64,000 bases of DNA. It comes from Caballeronia sp. NK8 (lineage in GTDB: Bacteria > Pseudomonadota > Gammaproteobacteria > Burkholderiales > Burkholderiaceae). Of the stretch, positions 9,875-18,327 are shown one piece after another (positions within the stretch are counted from its first letter, which is position 1; each line of letters begins with the position of its first letter). A model generated the notes under the pieces. It was not told the origin of the DNA, did not search any database, and saw nothing but the letters and a program-made list of their open reading frames with translations. The stretch covers positions 2,046,001 to 2,110,000 of the forward strand of contig NZ_AP024322.1 in NCBI RefSeq assembly GCF_018408855.1. The letters run 5' to 3'. The position numbers and the translations under genes were made by a program.

Positions 9875-11521
9875 TTACTTCTTCTTGGCGGTTTTCGTGG
9901 TGGCCGCCGGTTTCGCGACCTTGGCCGTGGCGGCAGGCTTCGCCGCCTGCGACGCCGTCGAAGCCGACACTTTCGACACCTTCCCCGATGATGCGTGCGC
10001 GCTCGTCTTGCCGCCGCGCGCGGGCTTGGCCTCCGGCACGCGCGTGCCGATCTTCGACACGCCGCCCGACGAGCGGCTGGACGCCGCCACCGTCTCCACG
10101 CGCACCGGCCCCGGTTCGGCCGGCACCGGGCGGCCATAAGGCACGTGCAGAACGACCACCTGCCCCGGCATGAACATGTCGCCGCGCGTGCGGTTCCACG
10201 AGCGCACTTGCGCCGCCGACAGGTTGTAGCGGTCCGCCAGCGTCGTGACGGCCTGCTTGCGGCGCACGCGAATCACGAGCCTGCGCGTGTCGGGCACGTC
10301 GCGCTCGATGGCGAGCATCGCGTTTTCGGCGACGTCGGCGCTGATGTCTTCGTCGTCGTCATCGGTGCGCGGCACGACGATCGTCGATCCGGGCTTTAGA
10401 CGCATCCCCGCCGGAATGCGGTTGACCGACATCAGCGTGTCCGCGTCGACGCCGATTTTTTCGGCGATCGCCGCCGGGCGCGAGCGCTCGGTCACGGTGT
10501 ACGTGGTCCACGACGACAGCGCGCCCGTGTACGAAGACAGATTGCGCTGGAACGATGCCGCGTTGTCGAACGGCAGCAGGATCTGCGGATTCGTTGCGCC
10601 GAGAATCACCGGCTTCGCGAACGACGGATTCAGCGAGCGGAATTCCTCCACGCTCATGCCGGCGAGCTTCGCGGCCATCGTCACGTCGATGTCGCGCGCA
10701 GTCGTGACCGTCACGAAATACGGGTGATTCGGGATGTCCGGCAGCGCGAGCCCGTACATTTGCGGGTTGCTCACGATGTTCTTGACCGCCTGCAGTTTGG
10801 GCACGTAGTTGCGCGTCTCGTTGGGCATGCGCAGGTTTTCGTAGTCGGTGGGCAAGCCCGCCGCCTCGTTGCGCGCGATGGCCCGCTGCACGTTGCCCTC
10901 GCCCCAGTTGTACGCGGCGAGCGCGAGATGCCAGTCGCCGAACATGTCGTGCAGGCGCGAGAGATAGTCGAGCGCGGCGCTCGTCGACGCGAGCACGTCG
11001 CGACGCTCGTCCTGCCACATGTTCTGTCTGAGCTTGTAGTCGCGGCCGGTGCCGGGCATGAACTGCCACATGCCGGCGGCCTTCGCCACCGAAAGCGCCT
11101 GCGGACTGTAGGCCGACTCGATGAACGGCAGGAGCGCCAGTTCGGTCGGCATGTGACGCTGCTCCAGTTCCTCGACGATGTGATACAGGTACTTTTGCGA
11201 GCGCGTGGTCATGCGCTCGACATAGTCGGGGCGCTGGGCGTACCAGTTCACCTGCATGTCGACGAGATCGCTTTGCAGGTCGGGAATCTGGAAACCACCA
11301 CGAATGCGGTTCCAGAGATCGGACGAGCCCGCGAGCGAAGTCACCGGCGTCTTGTCGACGTCGATGGTCTCCTTGGCTGCTGCGGTGCGGCGAATCGTGT
11401 CGGCGACTTGTTGCTGCGAACCGGTGGAAGTGGCTGATGAAATAGGATCGGACGCTGTGGGTCCCTGGCTCGCACAGGCGGCGAGCATCAGGACGGACAG
11501 CGCGCTAAGAGTTAGTCGCAT
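9875..11521 (-). CDS. mltD: Membrane-bound lytic murein transglycosylase D
   Basis: This 548-residue lipoprotein cleaves the MurNAc-GlcNAc bond of peptidoglycan, forming 1,6-anhydroMurNAc ends. It has an N-terminal signal with lipobox LMLAAC (Cys at about 16). The lytic transglycosylase domain (about 105-250) has catalytic Glu in LLPFIESAYSPQA and the MWQFMPGTG motif. Two LysM modules follow, about 335-385 and 415-465. The last 80 residues are Ala/Lys/Thr-rich and low complexity, ending KTAKKK. It has its own terminator. Confidence 0.94.
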   Translation of the reverse strand: MRLTLSALSVLMLAACASQGPTASDPISSATSTGSQQQVADTIRRTAAAKETIDVDKTPVTSLAGSSDLWNRIRGGFQIPDLQSDLVDMQVNWYAQRPDYVERMTTRSQKYLYHIVEELEQRHMPTELALLPFIESAYSPQALSVAKAAGMWQFMPGTGRDYKLRQNMWQDERRDVLASTSAALDYLSRLHDMFGDWHLALAAYNWGEGNVQRAIARNEAAGLPTDYENLRMPNETRNYVPKLQAVKNIVSNPQMYGLALPDIPNHPYFVTVTTARDIDVTMAAKLAGMSVEEFRSLNPSFAKPVILGATNPQILLPFDNAASFQRNLSSYTGALSSWTTYTVTERSRPAAIAEKIGVDADTLMSVNRIPAGMRLKPGSTIVVPRTDDDDEDISADVAENAMLAIERDVPDTRRLVIRVRRKQAVTTLADRYNLSAAQVRSWNRTRGDMFMPGQVVVLHVPYGRPVPAEPGPVRVETVAASSRSSGGVSKIGTRVPEAKPARGGKTSAHASSGKVSKVSASTASQAAKPAATAKVAKPAATTKTAKKK

Positions 11522-11680
11522 GGAACGTCGGCTTCCAAAAAATGATGCTTGGAATTTTGCAGCCGATAGTACGGAACAGCACTTAAGACGTCAATAAGAA
11601 TGCGCGCAAAACCCCTGCAAAATCCTGTATCTAACAGCGATTCCAACGTTTCGGATGAAGTTGCCCTTAATAGTTCTCGG

Positions 11681-12514
11681 TTAGCGGAACTTATCCTTCC
11701 AGCCGCGCATCATGCGAAACGCTTCCAGGCGGTCCGAAACCGGCGTGCCGAACTGTGACGAAAGTGTCGCCTGAATCGCGGGAATGTCCGCGCGCAGAAA
11801 CGGATTCACCGCTTTTTCGTGGCCGATGGTGGTCGGCAAAGTCGGCTTGCCCGCGGCGCGCAGCGCCTGCGCGTCGTCGCTCCAGCGCAGCAACGCGGCG
11901 TTGTCCGGTTCGCATGCGCGCGCGAATCTGATGTTCGACAGCGTGTACTCGTGTGCGCAATGAACCTGCGTGGTTTCGGGCAGCGCGGCGAGCGAATCGA
12001 GCGAGTTCAGCATCTGCTGCGGCGTGCCTTCGAAGAGACGGCCGCAGCCGCTTGCGAACAGCGTGTCGCCGCAAAAGAGATGCGGCGTGCCATTCTGGCC
12101 GCCCGCCTGGAAATACGCGATGTGACCGGCCGTATGACCAGGCACGTCGATCACGCTGAGTTCGAGCGCCGGGTGCGCGATGCGGACCGTGTCGCCGCCC
12201 GTGACACGCTGGGTCAGATGCTCGATACGCTCGCCCACCGGGCCGTAGACAGGAATGCCACCCTCTGCCGTTCGGCTATCGAGGAGCGCTTTCACGCCGC
12301 CGACATGGTCCTGATGGTGGTGCGTGAGTAAAATAGCGGTCAGTCGCCAACCGCGGCTCGCGAGATAGGCCTCGACGGGCGCGGCATCGCCGGGGTCGAC
12401 TACGACCGCATCGCGCGAGTCCGACACGAGCCAGATGTAGTTGTCCTCGAACGCCGGAACCGGCACGTATTCGAGTGCATTCTGAGCAGGCAAATTCTTG
12501 GCAAGCGAATTCAT
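11681..12514 (-). CDS. gloB: Hydroxyacylglutathione hydrolase (glyoxalase II)
   Basis: A metallo-beta-lactamase-fold enzyme that hydrolyses S-D-lactoylglutathione to D-lactate in methylglyoxal detoxification. The binuclear metal site is clear in THHHQDH (about 80-86), with the downstream GHTAGH and the HCAHEYT segment. The 277-residue length exceeds E. coli GloB (251), mainly through a longer N-terminus. It is divergent from the methyltransferase gene, with only 27 bp between start codons, as in E. coli gloB/yafS. Confidence 0.95.
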   Translation of the reverse strand: MNSLAKNLPAQNALEYVPVPAFEDNYIWLVSDSRDAVVVDPGDAAPVEAYLASRGWRLTAILLTHHHQDHVGGVKALLDSRTAEGGIPVYGPVGERIEHLTQRVTGGDTVRIAHPALELSVIDVPGHTAGHIAYFQAGGQNGTPHLFCGDTLFASGCGRLFEGTPQQMLNSLDSLAALPETTQVHCAHEYTLSNIRFARACEPDNAALLRWSDDAQALRAAGKPTLPTTIGHEKAVNPFLRADIPAIQATLSSQFGTPVSDRLEAFRMMRGWKDKFR

Positions 12515-12541
12515 GGCGATCTTCTATGCGGCTATTCGAAC

Positions 12542-13375
12542 ATGTCTGACCGACCGATTATAGACTGGCCCACCTGGACGAGCTCGGCGCCCGGCCGCTA
12601 CGTGCTCGACTGGGAGCAGGCGCAGCTCGATCACGTGGTGTCCGACATCTTCGGCTATCACGCGCTGCAGCTCGGCATGCCGCAGCTCGACGCGCTGCGC
12701 GAAAATCGCATGACCGGCCGTGCGCTCGTGCTGGACGCCGAAAGCGCATCGAGCGCGCCCTACGCGCCGCCGCGCTCCACCACGCCCGGCGTGAGCGCGC
12801 TGCCCGCCGCGAGCGCGCCCGATGGCCGCACCACCGTATGGTGCGACTTGCTCGACCTGCCGTTCGAAGCGCAGAGCGTCGATCTGCTCGTGCTGCCGCA
12901 TACACTCGAATTCTCGCCGGATCCGCACCGGCTCCTGCGCGAGGCCGAGCGCGTGCTGGTGCCCGAGGGGCAGCTGATCATCCTCGGCTTCAATTCGCTG
13001 AGCCTGTGGGGCGCGCGGCAATCGCTCGGCAAGGTGGCGGGACGGCCGTTCGTGCCGGCGGCGCACGAGATGATCGCGTTCACGCGCATCAAGGACTGGA
13101 TCAAGCTGCTCGGGTTCGATCTTGAACGCGGGCGCTTCGGCTGTTATCGTCCGCCGCTCGTCACCGACAAATGGCTGCAGCGCTATGAATTCATGGAAGC
13201 CGCCGGCGACCGCTGGTGGCCCATCTTCGGCGCGGCGTACATGATCACGGCGGTGAAGCGCGTGCGCGGCATGCGTCTCATCGGTCCCCGCAAGCTGAAG
13301 AAAACCGCGCTCTCGGCCGGCCTCGCGCCGGTCGCCGCTCCGCACACGCGCAACGAGACTCGCAACGAGCATTGA
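12542..13375 (+). CDS. Class I SAM-dependent methyltransferase (YafS-like)
   Basis: A 277-residue protein with a Methyltransf_11-like core. [21 protein letters not shown] (about 100-120) corresponds to motifs II-III, followed by [18 protein letters not shown]. The glycine-rich motif I is poorly conserved or displaced by the Ala/Pro-rich stretch at 60-95, so activity is not certain. Its position between gloB and rnhA-dnaQ matches E. coli yafS. Its stop overlaps the rnhA ATG by one base, suggesting coupling. The substrate is unknown. Confidence 0.8.
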   Translation: MSDRPIIDWPTWTSSAPGRYVLDWEQAQLDHVVSDIFGYHALQLGMPQLDALRENRMTGRALVLDAESASSAPYAPPRSTTPGVSALPAASAPDGRTTVWCDLLDLPFEAQSVDLLVLPHTLEFSPDPHRLLREAERVLVPEGQLIILGFNSLSLWGARQSLGKVAGRPFVPAAHEMIAFTRIKDWIKLLGFDLERGRFGCYRPPLVTDKWLQRYEFMEAAGDRWWPIFGAAYMITAVKRVRGMRLIGPRKLKKTALSAGLAPVAAPHTRNETRNEH

Positions 13376-13836
13376 TGACTCAAGAATCCGCATCGAACAA
13401 GATAATCGACATCTACACGGACGGCGCCTGCAAAGGCAATCCCGGCCCTGGCGGCTGGGGCGCCCTGCTCCGTTTCGGCTCGCTGGAAAAGGAACTGTTC
13501 GGCGGCGAGCCCGCAACGACCAACAACCGCATGGAACTGATGGCCGTGATCTCGGCGCTCGAAGCCCTGAAGCGCCCGTGCCACGCGATCATCCACACCG
13601 ATTCGCAGTATGTGCAGAAAGGCATCAGCGAATGGATCCACGGCTGGAAGAAAAAGAACTGGATGACGGCCGCGAAGACGCCGGTCAAGAACGCCGATCT
13701 CTGGAAGCGGCTCGACGCGCTCGTCGCGCAGCATGAGATCGAATGGCGCTGGGTCAAGGGCCACGCCGGCCATCCCGAGAACGAACGCGCCGATGCGCTC
13801 GCCAATCGTGGCGTGACCTCGCTCGCGGACAGCTAA
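13375..13836 (+). CDS. rnhA: Ribonuclease HI
   Basis: This 153-residue enzyme (E. coli: 155) degrades RNA in RNA-DNA hybrids. The catalytic acidic residues are visible: Asp in [12 protein letters not shown] (D16), Glu in NNRMELMA, Asp in HTDSQYV and Asp in NERADALAN. The start is the ATG overlapping the upstream stop (TGATG); the same frame is open further upstream, but that only shadows the methyltransferase gene. Confidence 0.97.
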   Translation: MTQESASNKIIDIYTDGACKGNPGPGGWGALLRFGSLEKELFGGEPATTNNRMELMAVISALEALKRPCHAIIHTDSQYVQKGISEWIHGWKKKNWMTAAKTPVKNADLWKRLDALVAQHEIEWRWVKGHAGHPENERADALANRGVTSLADS

Positions 13837-13854
13837 TCAACTTACACGCCATCT

Positions 13855-14592
13855 ATGCGCCAACTGATACTGGACACCGAAACCACCGGCCTGAACGCGA
13901 GAACGGGCGACCGGATCATCGAAATCGGCTGCGTCGAGCTGGTGAATCGCCGGCTGACCGGCAATAACCTGCACCTCTACGTGAACCCCGGGCGCGACAG
14001 CGATCCCGGCGCGCTCGCGGTGCACGGCCTCACCACCGAATTCCTGAGCGACAAACCGAAGTTCGCGGAGATCGCCGCGCAACTGCGCGACTTCATCGCC
14101 GGCGCAGAGCTGATCATCCATAACGCGCCCTTCGACGTCGGCTTTCTCGACATGGAGTTCGCGCAACTCGGGCTGCCGAAAGTCTCGGAGACATGCGGCG
14201 GCGTGATCGACTCGCTCGCGCAGGCCAAGCAGATGTTCCCCGGCAAGCGCAATTCACTCGATGCGCTGTGCGACCGCTTCGGCATCAGCAACGCGCATCG
14301 CACGCTGCACGGCGCACTGCTCGACTCGGAGCTGCTCGCGGAAGTCTATCTCGCGATGACGCGCGGCCAGGAAAGCCTCGTCATCGACATGCTCGGCGAC
14401 CAGCAGGCGTCGGGCTCGGTTTCCACGTCGCGCATCGCGTTCGACGATCTCGACCTGCCGGTGCTCGCTGCCAGCGCGGAAGAACTCGCGGCGCACGAAG
14501 CCGTGCTGACCGGCCTCGACAAGGCGGTCAAGGGCACGAGCGTATGGCGCACGGAACCGGCCCCGGCAGAAGGCGACGCCGTTCCCGCATAA
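13855..14592 (+). CDS. dnaQ: DNA polymerase III epsilon subunit (proofreading exonuclease)
   Basis: This 245-residue 3'-5' exonuclease proofreads replication inside the Pol III core. ExoI (LDTETTGL, D7/E9), ExoII (HNAPFDVGFLDME) and ExoIII-epsilon (HRTLHGALLDSELLAEVY) are all present. The C-terminal 60 residues, which bind the alpha subunit, are divergent as usual. It follows rnhA by 18 bp on the same strand, the classic rnhA-dnaQ neighbourhood but co-directional rather than divergent. Confidence 0.97.
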   Translation: MRQLILDTETTGLNARTGDRIIEIGCVELVNRRLTGNNLHLYVNPGRDSDPGALAVHGLTTEFLSDKPKFAEIAAQLRDFIAGAELIIHNAPFDVGFLDMEFAQLGLPKVSETCGGVIDSLAQAKQMFPGKRNSLDALCDRFGISNAHRTLHGALLDSELLAEVYLAMTRGQESLVIDMLGDQQASGSVSTSRIAFDDLDLPVLAASAEELAAHEAVLTGLDKAVKGTSVWRTEPAPAEGDAVPA

Positions 14593-14619
14593 TTTTTCGA
14601 GTTTTGCTTTAAGAAGCCC

Positions 14620-14648
14620 TTTACGAAATGCGAAACGCCTGACATAAT
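14620..14648 (+). promoter_or_regulatory. Sigma70-like promoter for tRNA-Val
   Basis: TTTACG (14620-14625), a 17-bp spacer and CATAAT (14643-14648) lie directly ahead of the tRNA gene. Hexamers match consensus at four and five positions. Initiation about 7 bp downstream would begin near the mature 5' end. Confidence 0.6.
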
Positions 14649-14661
14649 CTTGCTTCTCTTC

Positions 14662-14736
14662 GGGTGGTTAGCTCAGCGGTAGAGCACTGCCTTCACACGG
14701 CAGGGGTCACTGGTTCGATCCCAGTACTACCCACCA
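14662..14736 (+). tRNA. tRNA-Val (anticodon CAC)
   Basis: A 75-nt cloverleaf with encoded CCA. The acceptor GGGTGGT pairs with ACTACCC; the anticodon stem CTGCC/GGCAG encloses the loop TTCACAC, giving CAC (reads GTG); the T arm has TTCGATC. It is followed by a terminator. Confidence 0.97.
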
Positions 14737-14772
14737 GGATTCTGGTGTTGGTAAAGACGAGCACCGAAGAAC

Positions 14773-14807
14773 AAAAGGCCCAGGTTTCACGACCTGGGCC
14801 TTTTTCA
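14773..14807 (+). terminator. Rho-independent terminator after tRNA-Val
   Basis: AAAAGGCCCAGGT pairs with ACCTGGGCCTTTT around a six-base loop, then TTTTTC. It starts 37 bp after the tRNA end. Confidence 0.88.
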
Positions 14808-14838
14808 TTTTCAGCGTCGCCACGCGCTCACCGCGCAT

Positions 14839-15312
14839 CTAAGACGCCCACACGCCCCGCGCCATGCCGCTCGCGGCGATCACCATCACCATCACGAGTC
14901 CCGCTTCCAGATCGCTCATCCACGCGAAGCGCCGTGCGCGCGTGAGATCGATCGGTCCACCCTGCGCGAGCGCGATGCGCCAGCGGATCAATGCCAGCAT
15001 CGGCGAGACCTCGATCAGCAGAATCACGACGAGCGCCGTCATCTTCAGATGGAAAAGCGGCTCGTGCAGATAGTACGCGCCGCCCTTCTCGAAGCCGCCG
15101 AACGCGCGCGTCACGCCGGTCACGATCAGCACGATCGCGGTGATGCCCCACACGCTGTCCGAGCGAAACACGTCGCGCAGGCGCAGTTCGTTGGCCTGAA
15201 TGGATTGCGCGGCATCGAGGCGCCGCAGCGCGCGGGCGCGCGCGAGCACCGAACCGAGCGCGAAACCGAAAGCAAGCAGATGAAGCGCGGCCAGCAACCA
15301 GCGTAACAGCAT
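14839..15312 (-). CDS. DUF2214-family membrane protein
   Basis: A 157-residue protein with four likely membrane segments (about 5-25, 54-73, 90-110 and 135-153), separated by a basic cytoplasmic loop with RARALRRLD. The pattern HLLAFGF plus a later HEPLFHLKM with conserved His resembles the DUF2214/CopD-like fold, which may bind haem or metal; that is inference. No operon partner is evident. Confidence 0.7.
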   Translation of the reverse strand: MLLRWLLAALHLLAFGFALGSVLARARALRRLDAAQSIQANELRLRDVFRSDSVWGITAIVLIVTGVTRAFGGFEKGGAYYLHEPLFHLKMTALVVILLIEVSPMLALIRWRIALAQGGPIDLTRARRFAWMSDLEAGLVMVMVIAASGMARGVWAS

Positions 15313-15386
15313 CCTTTCCTCCCTGAAGCGATCGGAACGACGTGTACGGCAATTCAGGCTAACGATGTCCGGCGAATGCGGGCGAT

Positions 15387-16235
15387 TCAGACCTGCCGCA
15401 GCGTGGCATCGAGCGCCCGCGCGGCATTGCGATCGCCTTCACTGGCGAGCGGCGCGCGAAACACGGTGGTGCGATTGTGCCCCGCCGCGGCGGGCGAGTC
15501 CCACAGCAATTCGACTTTCGGCCGACGCGCGAACACGCCGCGCCGTACTTCGCCGCTCGCGCGAATCGACGGACCGGCAGGCTCGGTAGCGGGCGCGAGA
15601 ATCGTCGCGGAAGGCGAAATCTCCGGCGACGGCGCCGGCCATTTCAGCGACAGTTCGCGTGCATCGTACTGGCCGAGCTTGCGGCTTTCCGCCCAGACCA
15701 CGGCCGTGCGCGTGACAGGATCGAGCGAGATCGCATAGCGGCCGATCGCGAAACGGCGCGCCGCGACATTGGTGCGCCAGAGCGCGCGCGGCCGGCAGAT
15801 CCACATGATGATCGCATACAGCGCCGGCCCGACGACGAGCCATCCGTTCGTCTCGGCAAGCGCCTGCGTGAAGCGCCGCCAGCCGGCGCTCCAGACGAAT
15901 GCGCCGACCGAGAACATCGCAAAACCGAAGGTCAGGAGCGCGAGCAGGCGCAGCGCCTGCCGCAGCCATTGCGGCAGCGGATGCAGCGGCCGCTCCATGC
16001 GCGCCTTCGCGCCCGGCAGCACGACGAGCAGAAAGATCAGGACGAGATTCACGCAGGCCCACGGCGACGACGTCATCCCGCGCAGCGAGGACAGATAGCC
16101 CATCTGCGACATGGAGAACGCCCACCGCGCCGCAAGCACCAGCCCGATTGCCCGCAGGGCGAACACGGTGCCGGCGCCCGGTGCCGGGCTCGCGCTGATT
16201 TGCTTGGGTCTTGCCAAGGAAAAACTCCTGTCCAC
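15387..16235 (-). CDS. Uncharacterised membrane protein
   Basis: I do not recognise this 282-residue protein. Hydrophobic stretches lie at about 25-45, 58-74, 93-112 and 130-146, so the N-terminal half is a four-helix membrane domain. The C-terminal 130 residues are soluble and contain YAISLDPVTRTAVVWAE, then a Pro/Ser-rich linker. This might be a membrane-anchored PH-like or DUF2244-like fold, but I cannot support that. Codon use matches the neighbours, so it is probably a real core gene. Confidence 0.6.
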   Translation of the reverse strand: MDRSFSLARPKQISASPAPGAGTVFALRAIGLVLAARWAFSMSQMGYLSSLRGMTSSPWACVNLVLIFLLVVLPGAKARMERPLHPLPQWLRQALRLLALLTFGFAMFSVGAFVWSAGWRRFTQALAETNGWLVVGPALYAIIMWICRPRALWRTNVAARRFAIGRYAISLDPVTRTAVVWAESRKLGQYDARELSLKWPAPSPEISPSATILAPATEPAGPSIRASGEVRRGVFARRPKVELLWDSPAAAGHNRTTVFRAPLASEGDRNAARALDATLRQV

Positions 16236-16362
16236 GAACGATGCATGCCGCTTCGCGCACTGCGAAGCCCGGTCATTATAGGGAGATTACGGATGTCGTC
16301 AGAGGTTTCACAACCGTAGCGCGGTCTGCCGCGCGAAAGGCATGCCTGTATGTGCTATTACG

Positions 16363-16400
16363 ACAACGCCCCGCGCGCCTTGAGGCGCGCGGGGCGTTGT
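16363..16400. repeat. 17-bp perfect inverted repeat, possible terminator of the GT4 gene
   Basis: ACAACGCCCCGCGCGCC (16363-16379) is the exact reverse complement of 16384-16400, around the loop TTGA. It begins 37 bp after the minus-strand GT4 stop. The minus-strand side lacks a T-run (it continues CGTAATAG), while the plus side has only TTTT. It could be a weak intrinsic terminator or an RNA-stabilising 3' hairpin. Confidence 0.55.
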
Positions 16401-16436
16401 TTTGGAGCCTGTGCCGCGCGAGGCGGCAAGACTTGC

Positions 16437-17501
16437 TCAGCTTGCGTTGACTTCGCGCAGCACCGTGCGGCGCTTCTGGCGCAGCATCTCTTCGTACACG
16501 CTGACGTAGTTGCGCGCCATCACCTTCGACGAGAAGCGCGCTTCGAACGCGGCGCGGACCTTCGCGCGCGACAGCGTGTCGAGACGCTTCACGGCGGCGA
16601 TCGCGCTCAGTTCATCTTCGACGACGAAGCCCGACACGCCGTTTTCGATCACTTCCGGCACCGAGCCGCGATTGAACGCGATTACCGGCGTGCCGCAGGC
16701 CATCGCTTCGATCATCACGAGACCGAAGGGCTCCGGCCAGTCGATCGGGAACAGCAGCGCGTGCGCGTTGCCGAGGAACTCGGTCTTTTCGGCTTCGCTG
16801 ATTTCACCGATGTACTCGACGTGCGGCAGCGCGAAGAGCGGCTTGATCTCTTCTTCGTAGTACGCGCGGTCGGCCTTGTCGAGCTTCGCGGCGATCTTGA
16901 TCTTCATGCCCGCGGCCTGCGCGATGCGGATGGCGCGATCGACGCGCTTTTCCGGCGAGATGCGGCCAAGGAACGCGAGATAACCCGGTTCGACGTTCGG
17001 GATCGGCTTGAGCAGGTTTTCCGGCAGGCCGTGATAGACCGTCGACAGCCAGTTCGCTTGCGGCAGCGGCTGACGCTGGTTGTCCGAAATCGAAATGACC
17101 GGCACGTCGCTGAACGTGCTGAAGATCGGCTGCAGTTCGGGCAGATCGAGACGGCCGTGCATCGTCGTCAGGAACGGCACCGGCTGACGCGCAAACAGCG
17201 AGAACGGGTAGTAATCGATATGGAAGTGCAGCACGTCGAACTCGTCGGCGCGGCGGCGGACTTCCTCGAGCAGCAGCATGTGCGGCGCCATCGTGTCGCG
17301 GATGGTCGGGTCGAGGCGCAGCGCCTGCGGCCAGAATGCTTCGAGCTTCGCGGACGTTTGCGAATCACCGCTCGCGAAGAGCGTGACGTCGTGTCCAGCA
17401 TCCACGAGTGCCTCGGTCAGATAAGACACCACGCGTTCCGTGCCGCCATACAGCTTCGGCGGAACAGCTTCGTGGAGGGGCGCGATTTGAGCGATTCGCA
17501 T
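16437..17501 (-). CDS. Glycosyltransferase family 4 protein
   Basis: A 354-residue GT-B retaining glycosyltransferase. The N-terminal Rossmann domain starts MRIAQIAPLHEAVPPKLYGG with the sugar-acceptor glycine loop. The C-terminal domain has FLGRISPEKRVD (about 195-206) and the EX7E motif in EPFGLVMIEAMACGTPVIA (about 262-280). The acceptor is unknown; relatives make sucrose, exopolysaccharide or glycolipids. A single gene, not in an LPS or EPS cluster, with a probable hairpin downstream. Confidence 0.9.
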   Translation of the reverse strand: MRIAQIAPLHEAVPPKLYGGTERVVSYLTEALVDAGHDVTLFASGDSQTSAKLEAFWPQALRLDPTIRDTMAPHMLLLEEVRRRADEFDVLHFHIDYYPFSLFARQPVPFLTTMHGRLDLPELQPIFSTFSDVPVISISDNQRQPLPQANWLSTVYHGLPENLLKPIPNVEPGYLAFLGRISPEKRVDRAIRIAQAAGMKIKIAAKLDKADRAYYEEEIKPLFALPHVEYIGEISEAEKTEFLGNAHALLFPIDWPEPFGLVMIEAMACGTPVIAFNRGSVPEVIENGVSGFVVEDELSAIAAVKRLDTLSRAKVRAAFEARFSSKVMARNYVSVYEEMLRQKRRTVLREVNAS

Positions 17502-18327
17502 GTTCGTGAAACTCCTAATGAAAGGTCAGGCAAGAACTACTGTCATGTTGACGTTGGGGAGCGAATCGCTCGGCTCGGGCGAAGCTTGCCGCGGCGCGTG
17601 GGCCGCGGCGCTGGTGCTGATGCTCGAGTGAAAAAGCGTGGTCGCCCGATCACCGGTTTGTCGCGCAGGCGTTCGAACCAAGCAAGTGCGGTTCCATATC
17701 TCGAAAATCGCCGCGCGCCAGCAATTAACGCACGTGCGCTTTGGCGGTTGACGGGAACTTGCAAAAACCTGTCGGTGACCTAGGGGCAAACCCGGAGCGG
17801 ATTATGGAGCTTTTTACAGAGTCGCAGCGGTAGTCATTTCAACTTATTTACCTTGTTACACGCGGGATACATTTTGCAAACCCCTGTTTATTAAGGTTGT
17901 TCTACATTGGAGCACGGGCTTCGGCGACGCTCGGGCGGCAGCACGCACTTCACGGCGGCAAATCAGCGCCGGCCCGATGTCTGGCGCGACGCGTGCTTTT
18001 CAGATCGCTGCCGCGACGCAACACCAGACGCGCTCGCAGGGCCCGCGAGCGCTTCATCGCAAAAAACTGCGCAATGTGCTTACAATGCGCGCCCATGCCG
18101 TAAGCCGCGCGCTCGCAGCCAGCCGGCACCAGCGACGGCCCGATTTTTACCCCGGGCGATGTTCGGACGGCCACATGCGCCGAGCATCATGTGCCCAAAG
18201 ACGCGTTGCCTCATCGCGATACTGGCTACAATTCGTGATGGAGACGGCGCAGCGTCGCCTCGCTTGACGTCAGTCGCGCCGGATCGGGCGACGCATCGCA
18301 TGCCGGTTGCCGCAGACGATACCGCGC
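17502..18327. other. 826-bp intergenic region with an AT-rich patch; no gene seen
   Basis: This divergent interval separates the GT4 and ABC exporter starts. No open frame has convincing codon structure or a ribosome site. The stretch 17830-17905 (TTTCAACTTATTTACC through TTATTAAGG) is much richer in A+T than the surroundings and looks like a promoter or protein-binding region. Short TACAAT-like motifs occur at about 18082 and 18227. Confidence 0.5.
18227..18232 (+). promoter_or_regulatory. Candidate -10 box for the ABC exporter gene
   Basis: TACAAT lies about 95 bp ahead of the ATG at 18328. The upstream hexamer is weak (TTGCCT with a 15-bp spacer), so the assignment is tentative. Confidence 0.3.

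Noticed and set aside
8211..10199. 662-codon minus-strand frame spanning the MFS gene, its terminator and part of mltD
   Set aside because: It crosses a strong terminator and two genes with better evidence in another frame.
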